Positions 8,598 through 17,960 of a DNA stretch of 64,000 nucleotides are shown in pieces. The DNA is taken from the NCBI GenBank assembly GCA_021773355.1, contig JAJFKE010000050.1:62001-126000 (forward strand). Reading direction: 5' to 3'. Source of the DNA: Gammaproteobacteria bacterium. Lineage in GTDB: Bacteria > Pseudomonadota > Gammaproteobacteria > Pseudomonadales > Pseudohongiellaceae. The notes below the pieces were generated by a model. It was not told the DNA's origin. It was given only the letters and a program-made list of their open reading frames with translations, and did no database searches. Made by a program: the position numbers and the translations under genes. Positions within the stretch are counted from its first letter, which is position 1, and each line of letters starts with the position of its first letter.

Positions 8598-8753
8598 GCA
8601 GGGGGAACAAATAGAGTCATAGTAGAAATACAGTGATTTCTAAATGACTGCTTGTATTCTGTCGCCAATTTCCTACCACCTGTAGCCTGTTCATCCACCT
8701 CTTAGTGCAATATCTGATAGAGTCTGATGTTTTTGGCCTGGGCATCAGCCTTA

Positions 8754-10943
8754 ATGAGAAGTATGAAGCAGCTAGCACACCTCAGTCTTTTCCTCTTAGT
8801 GGTCAGCGCGCAGAGCGGCATCGCTCAGGAGAATTCAGTTAGTCCGCAGCTCTCCGCAGCCACTGTTGTGGAAAGTTCCGGGGGTTTGCAGAGCACGGAT
8901 GAAAACACCGATTCCACGGTCGTCTACACTGCCGAGTTTTTCGCCCAATACAACCCTGTTACTGCCAATGACATGCTGGACCGTATTCCAGGTATCTCTC
9001 TGGGCGGCGGCGGGCCTGGTGGTGGCGGTGACCGCGGACTCGGCACCGGCGGGAATCTTTTGATCAACGGGCAACGTATCGCGGGCAAAGACAATTCCGC
9101 GAGCGACCAGCTTGAGCGCATTACGGCGGCCGAAGTGGAACGCATCGAGATAATTCGTGACACGACCGGTGCCTTGAATGTGCGTGGTGCCAGCGAAGTA
9201 ATCAACGTCATATTGCTTGCTGCGGAGTCGCGCTCCAGTACAACAGTAGAGCTTGTTAATCGACTCAATCATGACGACACATTTGAGACCGGCGGTTCCG
9301 TTGCCTGGTCGCAGCAAGTCGGCAATTTTCAATCGGTAGTCAATCTGCAGGCTCGCCCTAATTACGAAAACCGCGATAACCGGGAAGTTCGGCTAGGACC
9401 CAACGGCGAATTGTTGGGCACCCTGTTCGAAACCAATATTCGCGATCAGGATGAGCACATTCTTTCAACGAACATGAGCTACAGCACTGGCGCTCATCGC
9501 ATGCAGCTCAATGCATTAATCAGCGAAGGTGACTATGCGCGCCCTATCCGCCGCGACTTCTTCGACTTTACTAACACCGGGCTGGTCAATCGTATCCAGG
9601 AAGAGCAGGTTGAAAACGAAGAGCGTAACTGGGAAGTCGGAGGCGACTACGAATTCAACTTCGACAATGGTTCCCGTCTGTCTGTATTGTTCGTTGCCAA
9701 CGATGAGATTCGCAACTCTGTACGCGAACGCTTCGAAGCCAACCCAGCGGAAGACGGATTGAGCAAAAACCTTTTCATCGACTCCCAACAAGAGCGCCAG
9801 GAATTCATTGTTCAGACCAACTACAATTTTTCCTTAAACGACGCACAGTCTTTGCGAGTAGGATTCGAGCGAGCCGATACACAACTGGACTCCAGCCTGT
9901 TGATTGGCAGTAGTTTTGGAACCGAACCACCCTCTGCAAGCGTTGGTGGCCTTTCACCCCTGCCATCGATTTCCAATCCGGGAGCCAAGGTTCAGGAGAT
10001 TCGTTATGAGGGTTTTGCCTTTCACAATTGGACCCTGAGCGATCGCAGCTCTCTTGAAAGCAGTGTGGTATTTGAGACGTCTGAGATTTCCCAATCTGGT
10101 GTAGTTAGAAAGACCCGCGACTTTCAGTTTTGGCGGCCCTCTTTCGACTACCGCTTCAACTTCAGCGACAACTTTCGTTTTCGCGGCACCATACAACGGA
10201 ATGTTTCACAACTGAGCTTCTCCAGCTTCGCCGCCACGACAAACGAAGAAGACCGGGATCTGGATGCCCTGGCCGGCAATCCTGAACTGGAACCACAGAC
10301 GAGCTGGAGTTACGAAGGCGAACTGGAGTATCGACTGCCCAACGATGGCGGCGTGCTGTCTAGCAGTATCTTTTATACAGACATCGATAACCACATTGGC
10401 AGAATCAATGCCACTGTCGATCCGGACGAGCCACTCTCGGCGACGGGAAATGTGGCAGCGGCCAAACGTTGGGGCATGTTTAACCGCGCCAGTATTCGAC
10501 TAAACCGCTTGAACTTACCCGACGCAATTTTCGGAGTAACCCTCGGCCTATTCGATTCAGAGATCATCGATCCCTTTTTGCAGACAAAGCAGCGCATCGG
10601 TGGCCGAGGCTTCGCCAACATCGATTTCCGCCATGACATCACGCAACTCGGCTTAAGTTATGGTATTGAATACAGCCACTCCATCTGGGGCGGCAATTAC
10701 GACATCGATGTCACCACCATCACCCGCAACGACAGGGAGCGCTCCCTGGATTTGTTTGTCTCCAAGGTCTGGTTCGATGATTGGACCTTCCGTCTGGAAT
10801 CAGACAACACCCTGGATGCATCGCGCTGTCGGGAACGACAGCGCTTCGATGGCACAACTATCGATGGAACATTGGAATTGATTCAGGATTCTTGCAGCAG
10901 TCGTTATCGTCGTCTGATCTTGAGTGTACAGACCACTTTCTAG
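8754..10943 (+). CDS. TonB-dependent outer-membrane receptor
   Basis: About 729 residues. A signal peptide (LAHLSLFLLVVSAQSGIAQ) precedes a plug domain with MLDRIPGISLGGGG, a Gly-rich loop, LLINGQRIAGKD and EVERIEIIRDTTGAL (residues ~75-150). The rest is beta-barrel-like with alternating aromatic strands and ends in a phenylalanine (LILSVQTTF), as expected for BAM-assembled porins. It imports a ligand by TonB energy; the ligand is unknown, and no siderophore or vitamin genes adjoin it. Plug and barrel resemble the PPxN/IGxD receptors that are often orphan in marine bacteria. In-frame starts at 8727 and 8763 are also possible. Confidence 0.87.
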   Translation: MRSMKQLAHLSLFLLVVSAQSGIAQENSVSPQLSAATVVESSGGLQSTDENTDSTVVYTAEFFAQYNPVTANDMLDRIPGISLGGGGPGGGGDRGLGTGGNLLINGQRIAGKDNSASDQLERITAAEVERIEIIRDTTGALNVRGASEVINVILLAAESRSSTTVELVNRLNHDDTFETGGSVAWSQQVGNFQSVVNLQARPNYENRDNREVRLGPNGELLGTLFETNIRDQDEHILSTNMSYSTGAHRMQLNALISEGDYARPIRRDFFDFTNTGLVNRIQEEQVENEERNWEVGGDYEFNFDNGSRLSVLFVANDEIRNSVRERFEANPAEDGLSKNLFIDSQQERQEFIVQTNYNFSLNDAQSLRVGFERADTQLDSSLLIGSSFGTEPPSASVGGLSPLPSISNPGAKVQEIRYEGFAFHNWTLSDRSSLESSVVFETSEISQSGVVRKTRDFQFWRPSFDYRFNFSDNFRFRGTIQRNVSQLSFSSFAATTNEEDRDLDALAGNPELEPQTSWSYEGELEYRLPNDGGVLSSSIFYTDIDNHIGRINATVDPDEPLSATGNVAAAKRWGMFNRASIRLNRLNLPDAIFGVTLGLFDSEIIDPFLQTKQRIGGRGFANIDFRHDITQLGLSYGIEYSHSIWGGNYDIDVTTITRNDRERSLDLFVSKVWFDDWTFRLESDNTLDASRCRERQRFDGTTIDGTLELIQDSCSSRYRRLILSVQTTF

Positions 10944-11262
10944 AGTTTCCTTAGAAGCACAGCAAAAATATTCTTCGTTTATGACGAACAGGACTCTTAC
11001 TAATTGTGCTCAGAGAAAAGAACCCGACTAGCGTGGTGGTCAGAGGACACTATTCAGGCATGCAAAGGATCATTTTAACCGCGAGTAACTTTGCCCTCGA
11101 AATCGTAGCGTAGGGATTTTAGAGGGCGCTAACAGCACAACTACTTTACTTGGCGTATTCTCGCTATCTAGCTTGACCTTGATTAGATTCGTGAGATGTC
11201 TGGGATGGGCCACTGCAGTTCACCGAGCCTTATGGCGATTCAGGCTGTATCATTGTTCAAAT
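10944..11262 (+). other. leader/intergenic region before aceE
   Basis: 319 nt without a gene. It holds one moderate hairpin, GCCCTC (11093-11098) pairing with GAGGGC (11122-11127), with the stem extended by AAATC against GATTT. This may be a terminator of the receptor gene or part of the aceE leader. No clear -35/-10 or PdhR-type operator was seen. The aceE frame stays open upstream to 11173. Confidence 0.4.
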
Positions 11263-13944
11263 ATGAGTAATAAATCACCACAGCAAAGTGGCATCGAAGC
11301 GGATATTTCAGAGTGGCGTGAAGCACTGGAGAATATTCATGAATGCTATGGAGACGAAGGCGTGCAGACGCTGCTCGAGGATTTGAATAGCTGGAGTACC
11401 AGCCACAATATTCCAGCAACAGAGACTTCTTTTAATTCACCTTACCTGAATACGATTCCAGCCAGTGAGCAACCCAGCTACCCGGGTGATATCGAGTTAG
11501 AACAATCTATCGAGAACATTCTGCGCTGGAATGCCATGGCCATGGTACTGCGTGGACAGGACTCCGGAGCGGGTGTTGGCGGGCATATCGCTACCTATGC
11601 TTCGGCGGCAACCATGATGGAAGTAGGCTTCAATCACTTCTTTCGCAAGCGTTCAGCCAGCTACGGGGGTGATCTTATTATTCCACAGCCGCATACCTCG
11701 CCGGGTGTGTATGCACGTTCCTGGCTAGAGGGACGGCTGGAAACCAGGCAGCTGCAAAACTATAGACGCGAATTGCAGGCGGATGCAGGGCTCACATCCT
11801 ATCCCCACCCACGCTCCATGCCCGACTACTGGCAGGTGGCGAATGCGTCCATGGGTCTGTCCACTCCTACCGCGATCTATCAGGCGCGTTTCGCGAAGTA
11901 TCTGGAAAACCGCGGCCTCAAACCCAAACTGGGTGGCAAGGTCTGGTGTTTTATTGGCGACGGCGAAACTGACGAGCCGGAGGTGCTGGGTAGCATCAAT
12001 ATTGCAGCAAGAGAGAAATTGGACAATCTCATCCTCGTAGTTAACTGCAATCTACAACGACTCGACGGCCCGGTAAGAGGCAATGGCAAAATAATTCAGG
12101 AACTGGAGGCTTCCTTTAAAGGCTCTGGTTGGAATGTGATCAAGGTCATCTGGGGCTCGGGCTGGGACAAGCTGCTCGATGAAGATGTCCAGGGCAGTCT
12201 GCGCAGGCGCATGGAAGAATGTGTCGATGGCGACTACCAGCGTTATTCAATTCTTCCCGGGGAGCGTCAACGAGAACACTGGGTGGACGGAAATCCTGAA
12301 CTCGAAGCCATGATGAATTCGCTGAATGACGATGAAGTAAAACAGATCAAGCGCGGCGGCCAGGATGTTAAAAAGGTTTATGCGGCCTTTGCTGCCGCGG
12401 CGAAATGTACAGACAAACCCACGGTTGTTTTGGTCAAGACAGTAAAAGGCGATGGCATGATTGGTGCCGAGGGTAGTAATACTGTGCATCAAAAGAAAAA
12501 TCTGGACGGCGAGCAACGTCTGCAGATTGCACGCAATTTTGGCATTCCCCTGAGTGATGACGCAATCAAGCGTGCCGATTTTTATAAGCCAGGTGCGAAT
12601 AGCCCTGAAATAAAATATCTGAAGGCGCGACGCGAAGAACTGGGCGGCCCTATTCCAGTTCGTGAACAGGAATGCAGCAAGCTTTCACCACCGCCGCTGG
12701 AATCTTTTAAGGCATTGATCGACGGTTCAAGCAATCGCCCGCAGTCTACTACCATGTCTCTGGTCAGAATTCTCTCGGTGTTGCTGCGTGACAAATCACT
12801 GAACAAATACATAGTTCCTATCGTGCCGGATGAAGCACGCACCTTTGGACTGGAGGCCCTGTTCAAGATCGCTGGCATCTTTTCTCTGCAGGGACAGCAC
12901 TATACGCCGGTGGACGCCGAGACACTGCTAGCTTACAGGGAAGCCGAAGACGGACAAATATTGCAGGAAGGTATTTGTGAAACCGGCGCCCTCGCTTCTT
13001 TTCTCGCAGCAGGCACGGCTTATTCCATTCATGGGCTGCCGATGATCCCGTTTTACTTTTTCTATTCCATCTTCGGCTTCCAGCGTGTAGGCGACATGAT
13101 CTGGACCTGTGGCGATATGCTATGTCGTGGCTTTTTGATTGGCGGCACCGCCGGGCGTACCACGCTGAACGGTGAGGGCATTCAACATCAGGACGGGCAT
13201 TCGCAAATAGTCGCCAATACCTACCCAAACCTGAAGAGCTATGACCCGGCATTCGCCTACGAACTAGTGGTGATCGTCCGCGAAGGCATTCGCCGCATGT
13301 ACCAGCAACAGGAAAATATTTTCTACTACATCACAGCCTACAACGAAAACTACTTGATGCCCGCGCTGCCAAAAACAAAGAACCTGGAAGCATCGATTCT
13401 CGCCGGTGGCTATTTGCTGCGAACTTCGAAAAATGCGAAAGACCAAACGGAAAGCGAGATTCATTTATTGGGCAGTGGATCGATTATGCAACAAGTGTTG
13501 GCTGCGAAAGACTTATTGGAAGGGTTGAGTTTCAAAGTCTCCATTTGGAGCATTAGCAGTTATAACGAACTGACACGGCAAGCCCAGGAATGCGAACGAA
13601 AAAATCGACTCCACCCATTCGGCGTGGCAGAAGTTCCTTATGTTCAAAAGCTGTTCAACAATACCAGTGGCAGTTACGTCGCTGTAAGCGATTACATGAA
13701 AGCTTTGGCAAACAGCATCGCACCGTGGATGCCCAAGAGCTTTACCGCATTGGGAACCGACGGCTATGGATTGAGTGAGTCCAGGGCAGATCTCCGGGAG
13801 TATTTCGAGATCAACCCTGACTATATCTGCCACGCTGCACTTGTGGGACTGTTCAGAGAGGGCAGACTGAAGACATCACAGCTGAAAAAACATTTGCAGG
13901 GATTGAATATCGATGCGAACAAAGCAAACCCAATGGATAGGTAA
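11263..13944 (+). CDS. aceE: pyruvate dehydrogenase E1, homodimeric type
   Basis: 893 residues from ATG 11263 (E. coli AceE 887). The frame is open further upstream, but residues before this Met do not resemble the family. The ThDP/Mg motif GDGETDEPE starts near residue 232 and ends in the NCNLQRLDG block. Catalytic histidines expected near 106, 142, 407 and 640 are present in GGHIATY, PHTSPGVYAR, NTVHQKK and IQHQDGHS. The enzyme decarboxylates pyruvate and acetylates lipoyl-E2 in the cytoplasm. Unlike usual operons, no aceF, lpd or pdhR is adjacent, and motif variants (Thr for Met in GDGETDEPE) suggest a paralogue. It could act on another 2-oxoacid. Confidence 0.9.
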   Translation: MSNKSPQQSGIEADISEWREALENIHECYGDEGVQTLLEDLNSWSTSHNIPATETSFNSPYLNTIPASEQPSYPGDIELEQSIENILRWNAMAMVLRGQDSGAGVGGHIATYASAATMMEVGFNHFFRKRSASYGGDLIIPQPHTSPGVYARSWLEGRLETRQLQNYRRELQADAGLTSYPHPRSMPDYWQVANASMGLSTPTAIYQARFAKYLENRGLKPKLGGKVWCFIGDGETDEPEVLGSINIAAREKLDNLILVVNCNLQRLDGPVRGNGKIIQELEASFKGSGWNVIKVIWGSGWDKLLDEDVQGSLRRRMEECVDGDYQRYSILPGERQREHWVDGNPELEAMMNSLNDDEVKQIKRGGQDVKKVYAAFAAAAKCTDKPTVVLVKTVKGDGMIGAEGSNTVHQKKNLDGEQRLQIARNFGIPLSDDAIKRADFYKPGANSPEIKYLKARREELGGPIPVREQECSKLSPPPLESFKALIDGSSNRPQSTTMSLVRILSVLLRDKSLNKYIVPIVPDEARTFGLEALFKIAGIFSLQGQHYTPVDAETLLAYREAEDGQILQEGICETGALASFLAAGTAYSIHGLPMIPFYFFYSIFGFQRVGDMIWTCGDMLCRGFLIGGTAGRTTLNGEGIQHQDGHSQIVANTYPNLKSYDPAFAYELVVIVREGIRRMYQQQENIFYYITAYNENYLMPALPKTKNLEASILAGGYLLRTSKNAKDQTESEIHLLGSGSIMQQVLAAKDLLEGLSFKVSIWSISSYNELTRQAQECERKNRLHPFGVAEVPYVQKLFNNTSGSYVAVSDYMKALANSIAPWMPKSFTALGTDGYGLSESRADLREYFEINPDYICHAALVGLFREGRLKTSQLKKHLQGLNIDANKANPMDR

Positions 13945-13974
13945 AAGTATTAACTCAATCTTTCTATGGGATTT

Positions 13975-14001
13975 GGCTTGAATGGAGCATCCATTGAAGC
14001 C
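13975..14001. terminator. hairpin between convergent aceE and VOC genes
   Basis: GGCTTGAATGGA (13975-13986) pairs with TCCATTGAAGCC (13990-14001) over 11 of 12 positions with a 3-nt loop. It sits between two converging genes, but no clear T-run follows on either strand, so terminator is inferred from position. Confidence 0.5.
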
Positions 14002-14005
14002 TTAG

Positions 14006-14782
14006 CTAGCGTTCGGGCTCAACCAGTTCGATCCTGACACCATCTGGACCTTCCGCGAAAGCGATGCGGATAGTACGGAATTCACGAGGATCCATGGAAA
14101 ACTCAACGCCGTTTGCTTTCAATTCTGCTTCAGCTGCGCCGAGGTCGGTAAACTTCCAACCCAGATGATCGAAGCTTCGACCTTGGGTTGGCGCGAGTTC
14201 GCCTCGTGCCTGACTGACCAGTAGCCAGATATCGCCATAGTTCAATCCAGGTAGTGCGCCCTTCCATTGTTCGCTGGCACCGCCAAAATTTTCGGCATAC
14301 CATTGTAAGGTGCCTGTAGGGTCTGGCGATGACAGATGCAGGTGATGCATGCCTCGCAGATCTGGATCGTCAATAATTTCAATCTTGGTGCCCCAGGGAT
14401 CTTCGATGAATCCGATTTGCATTCCACGGAATTCGACCAGATCACCCAGTTGCTTGCCGCCGTCTTCAACCACGCTGGCGACCACGTCGGCAACATTACT
14501 CATGGAAAAGCCGAAATGATCTGCAGCGGTTCCAACGGAACCCTCGCCTGGGTCTCGCTCGAAGAAGATGACCGCAATATCGCCATACATAACACGATCT
14601 ATAGGGTAACTGGTATCGGTAGAGCGCAAAAATCTTGCAGCTTCGCCACCGAAGTGTTTTACATACCAGTTTACTGCCTCTTGAGAACTTGTTGCCGCAA
14701 GGTGTATATGATCGTAAGGCGCCGCAAAACTCTGTGCGGTCAAGAATAGAAACAACGCTGTCAGTAGTGAATAGTTTTTCAT
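14006..14782 (-). CDS. exported VOC/glyoxalase-like protein
   Basis: 258 residues with a signal peptide (LLTALFLFLTAQSFAAP). Two VOC modules follow: DHIHLAATSSQEAVNWYVKHFGGE (from ~residue 22) and MHHLHLSSPDPTGTLQWYAENFGG (from ~143). Each has the N-terminal His and a late Glu (VIFFER, IRIELVEPE) that bind a metal in glyoxalase I, extradiol dioxygenases and related enzymes. Export to the periplasm is unusual for this fold. GGGGAAG lies just before the start. It is monocistronic, convergent with aceE. The reaction cannot be predicted. Confidence 0.82.
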   Translation of the reverse strand: MKNYSLLTALFLFLTAQSFAAPYDHIHLAATSSQEAVNWYVKHFGGEAARFLRSTDTSYPIDRVMYGDIAVIFFERDPGEGSVGTAADHFGFSMSNVADVVASVVEDGGKQLGDLVEFRGMQIGFIEDPWGTKIEIIDDPDLRGMHHLHLSSPDPTGTLQWYAENFGGASEQWKGALPGLNYGDIWLLVSQARGELAPTQGRSFDHLGWKFTDLGAAEAELKANGVEFSMDPREFRTIRIAFAEGPDGVRIELVEPER

Positions 14783-14899
14783 AATCTTCCCCGTGTTTCT
14801 TTTTATTGGATTAGTTTTGAACTTCCACGCATTCTTGTTCTGCTACTTTTTGGAATTATTGCATCTTTTTATATCTTGTCCGTTATACCTCGATATCTA

Positions 14900-15679
14900 C
14901 TAATGTGTCATTGAATAAACCAAATAGTTAATGCCCAAACGGTAGGCAGAATTTGCATAGCGGGTTGGGTAAGCGGGATGGTAAGTATGTTCCCAGCCGT
15001 CACCCATGTCTGAGTTCCAGTTGATCAGAACCATCACGCGTCCTTCATCGTCGAGTATTGCATGATTGCTCGCAAAGTTTATTCCTTGCTCACCGTACTC
15101 ATCATTACGATACAGAGCTGGAATCATCTGCGGCCCATCAATGTCGTAGTACACATGAAATATTTCATGCTCTGGTTTCAACTCGACTATTTCTCTATCC
15201 GGAAATACCTGACTGAATGCCGCATAAAAATTGTCCCACTGCCGCTGACCCCAGAAATCGTCGATTAATAGAAATCCACCACGGAGTAAGTATTCGCGCA
15301 TATTTTCAACTTCTGCCGGGCTTAGTGTCAGTCCACCACCCTGGCCTACCTCCAACATGTATAAGAAAGGGTAATCGAATATTTTCTCGTCATCGAAGCG
15401 TAGTACGATGGGTTCGCTCATTACGCGAATATTGGTGAGCCTGGAAACACCACGAAGAAAATTGATGTCGGCATCGGGAAAGTCTATGGCCCAGGGGCCG
15501 TAGCCGTAGCCACCGCCGTAGTAGGTGTCAAATTGAACCCGCACAAAATTGAATTCACCGGCGTCGTCGTAGCTGAGTTCCGTAAACTCATCCTCCGCGC
15601 CTAAGGCTACAAAACAGAACAAGCAGGATATTGCAGCGAGCCCGAAAATGCGCATGGGTAGTTTGGCAATCAACAGCAT
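14900..15679 (-). CDS. exported DUF4159 protein
   Basis: About 259 residues from the Met at 15679. The frame is open to a GTG at 15760, 6 nt after the previous stop, and another Met lies at 15655. A signal peptide (MRIFGLAAISCLFCFVALGAED) precedes FVRVQFDTYYGGGYGYG, then FDYPFLYMLEVGQGG and LLRGGFLLIDDFWG, the DUF4159 signature, which has a glutamine-amidotransferase-like (ThuA-like) layout. Here the family is a stand-alone exported protein. It follows the ChaN-like and cytochrome lipoprotein genes on the same strand and is likely part of their operon. Function unknown. Confidence 0.8.
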   Translation of the reverse strand: MLLIAKLPMRIFGLAAISCLFCFVALGAEDEFTELSYDDAGEFNFVRVQFDTYYGGGYGYGPWAIDFPDADINFLRGVSRLTNIRVMSEPIVLRFDDEKIFDYPFLYMLEVGQGGGLTLSPAEVENMREYLLRGGFLLIDDFWGQRQWDNFYAAFSQVFPDREIVELKPEHEIFHVYYDIDGPQMIPALYRNDEYGEQGINFASNHAILDDEGRVMVLINWNSDMGDGWEHTYHPAYPTRYANSAYRLGINYLVYSMTH

Positions 15680-15766
15680 AAAGTCAAATATTTCAAAAGG
15701 CTCTATAGAGGGTTTAGACGAGGGCCTAGTGTGTCTGGATTCCCGCCAATATTCAAGCACGGTCGG

Positions 15767-16708
15767 CTATTGCTGATTAAGGGAAGCGCAGTAGTCTTCG
15801 TCACTTATTGCAGGCGTAAACCAGATATAGTCATAGGCCTTAACTGTGCCAAATTGCTGTAAATACTCCGCTGGATCGAAGCTGACCAGATCAACTTCCA
15901 TAAACGCCACAGAAACAATTTGCTCCTTATTTAGTCCTGGTTGCTCGTGAAGCAAGTAATTGGGCACGCCCAGGTCGTGACGAATATGATAGTTACCAGC
16001 GATCAGTATCTGCATGGTGGTTGGAAACGCCTCGGCCAAGCTCTGCGCCATGGCATAGTCGCGAGCCTGTTGAACACGCACCATGGCCGGAAATTGCGAT
16101 GCCGGCAGCATGCCACAGTGGCTTTCGTCTATGTCCTTCTCCAACGCGGTCATAGTATCTGGGTTGAGAATGCCTTCTATTTCGGCGGACGCAGGCTCAG
16201 CATAGACTTGCATCATTTTTTCATTACTTATATTGGCTGCCGAGATATCAACTCCTGCAGTTATCACAGCACGTAACAAGGGGCCATAATAGGCCCAATC
16301 CCAACCATCATTGTCCCACTGCAAATACTCATTAATCGCATTTAGATCTTTCAATTGTCGCGTGCTCAACCCGTTCAGCAGTGGCTGTTGCTCACTGTCC
16401 ATCATTTCAAAAGAGACGCCAGAAATTTTCTGTCGCTGAATGAAATAGTCAAACACTGCCAGCTGCAAGGCATGATGATCCGGATTGTCGTGTTTCTCAC
16501 CTAAAAGAAGATAGCTGGCGCCTTCTAGTCGAAGTAACAGCTCTTCGCTTTCAATGAATTGTTCACGCTTACTGTCCCAAATAGTGCCAACCAGAGGATG
16601 GTCAACATGCAGAGACGACTGCCAGCCGTCTGGCACGTCTAACTTCGCCGATGCACAGGCAGTAATAAACAGCATTAGCAATGTGGTCGCGAGTCTAGTT
16701 CGTCTCAC
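15767..16708 (-). CDS. ChaN-like lipoprotein
   Basis: 313 residues. The lipobox FITACAS gives a lipid-modified Cys near residue 18. The core has the ChaN/TIKI-EreA pattern: YLLLGEKHDNPDHHALQ (Glu/His-His), FEMMDSEQQ, and MQILIAGNYHIRHDLGVPNYL towards the end. Campylobacter ChaN binds heme in the outer membrane and related folds are metallo-hydrolases; which applies here is open. The gene overlaps the upstream cytochrome lipoprotein gene by 14 nt, which hints at a shared heme- or redox-related role. Confidence 0.83.
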   Translation of the reverse strand: MRRTRLATTLLMLFITACASAKLDVPDGWQSSLHVDHPLVGTIWDSKREQFIESEELLLRLEGASYLLLGEKHDNPDHHALQLAVFDYFIQRQKISGVSFEMMDSEQQPLLNGLSTRQLKDLNAINEYLQWDNDGWDWAYYGPLLRAVITAGVDISAANISNEKMMQVYAEPASAEIEGILNPDTMTALEKDIDESHCGMLPASQFPAMVRVQQARDYAMAQSLAEAFPTTMQILIAGNYHIRHDLGVPNYLLHEQPGLNKEQIVSVAFMEVDLVSFDPAEYLQQFGTVKAYDYIWFTPAISDEDYCASLNQQ

Positions 16709-17198
16709 TCATTTGCATCCACTGTTGATAAATTTCATCGGTCCAAAAACTTTGGAAGTATGCTATGGCTGCCAACTTCTCCTCTTGTTCGAGCACATCA
16801 TCGAATGCTGGCATCTTACCGCCGAATGACTCGCCGCCATAATCAATAACTCTGAGTAATATTTCCTGCGGATGATGCCAGGCGTGGGCTGATCCATTCA
16901 GTGGCGGTGGTGGAAATGAACCATCATCGAGCCGGACGCGCCAGTCTGCAACAGTGCCCTCCGCGTTTGCTCCATGACAGACGGCACAGTTTTTCCCAAA
17001 AACTTCGCTACCTCGAGCCAACTGTGAAGAGCTGTACCATCTGCTCAGCGCTGCAGTTCCAGCATCGGTTGACGTTGCAACTTCTTGGCCCGAGACCGAA
17101 TTGTTTGCGTTTGCAGATTCCAAGCTTTCGTCACCGCAACTTTGCAGAATAATGCTAGCTAAGCCGAGGAAAACGATTTTGTGTAATCTCTTGATCAT
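16695..17198 (-). CDS. cytochrome c lipoprotein
   Basis: About 167 residues from the Met at 17198. A lipobox (IILQSCGD) follows a short hydrophobic stretch, then a Ser/Ala/Asn-rich linker. One heme-binding motif CAVCHG lies in RGSEVFGKNCAVCHGANAEG, with a candidate Met ligand in GGKMPAFDDVL. This is a class I monoheme cytochrome tethered to a membrane. The 3' end overlaps the ChaN-like gene by 14 nt. It probably shuttles electrons for a periplasmic reaction of this operon. The upstream in-frame Met at 17219 is less likely because it would lengthen the n-region. Confidence 0.83.
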   Translation of the reverse strand: MIKRLHKIVFLGLASIILQSCGDESLESANANNSVSGQEVATSTDAGTAALSRWYSSSQLARGSEVFGKNCAVCHGANAEGTVADWRVRLDDGSFPPPPLNGSAHAWHHPQEILLRVIDYGGESFGGKMPAFDDVLEQEEKLAAIAYFQSFWTDEIYQQWMQMSETN

Positions 17199-17242
17199 AA
17201 AAAATTCAATCCATCCCATTATTCGCTGAACCCTGAAAACAA

Positions 17243-17746
17243 CTATGTCTCTTCAAGAATTTTTTTCGGGTAGTCGAAATCGACAATCTCGGCCTTAGCA
17301 AATTCTATTTCAGCCCAACTGTCAATCGCTAGGCTAAGCTCCACCAAACCACAGGTTGGAATATTATCTATATTGCTATTAGCCATGGCGTTAGCAAATT
17401 CGGTAATTGCCGGATTGTGGCCAACCAACATCGCGGCCTCACAGCTATCATCCAACAGGCTGGCTGCCTTTAGAAACATATTTACACCAGCAAAATACAG
17501 CTCCGGGTTGCTGCCAATCTCATCAGCGGGAAATCCAATCTGTTTCGCGAACATTTTCGCTGTGGTCTTGGTGCGAACGGCTGGGCTGCAGATAATACAG
17601 GCGATTCTGCCATTCCTCTGCAGAAATCGTTCTGCCATTAATGGAACATCACTAATTCCACGCTCGGACAGGACTCGTTCGAAATCCTTAAGATCGGGAT
17701 CATCCCAGCTGGATTTTGCATGACGAAGCAGGTAGAGGGTTTTCAT
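17243..17746 (-). CDS. sixA: SixA-like phosphohistidine phosphatase
   Basis: 167 residues, cytoplasmic. The RHG-type motif LYLLRHAKSSW opens the protein (Arg8, His9), followed by DFERVLSERG, the central IICSPAVRTKTTA and the second His in MLVGHNPAITEFA. The length and the RHAKS variant are those of SixA, which dephosphorylates phosphohistidine in phosphorelay or PTS proteins. It is the first gene of a minus-strand group that runs on to the cytochrome lipoprotein after 44 nt. The symbol rests on family resemblance; the substrate is not established here. Confidence 0.82.
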   Translation of the reverse strand: MKTLYLLRHAKSSWDDPDLKDFERVLSERGISDVPLMAERFLQRNGRIACIICSPAVRTKTTAKMFAKQIGFPADEIGSNPELYFAGVNMFLKAASLLDDSCEAAMLVGHNPAITEFANAMANSNIDNIPTCGLVELSLAIDSWAEIEFAKAEIVDFDYPKKILEET

Positions 17747-17888
17747 CGATAGTTTACGAGGTGAATATCTGAACCGATCTAGAATTGATTGAGACTATAA
17801 ACTGCAAGCATAGTGCAGCCTTATACCGCATAACTCGGGCCAACTCCAGTAAAGTCGGGCGCTCTTGCCCTGGTCTTTCCCGCATTAA

Positions 17889-17917
17889 TTGACTCCCCAA
17901 ATAGCTATTTGTAAATG
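17889..17917 (+). promoter_or_regulatory. sigma-70-like promoter of DUF481 gene
   Basis: TTGACT (17889-17894), a 17-bp spacer and TAAATG (17912-17917) lie 44 nt before the DUF481 start. The start has GGGGAT as ribosome binding site. Confidence 0.45.
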
Positions 17918-17960
17918 CTGTCTGTAAAATACCGCGCCTTCAATAGTCGGGGATACCAAC

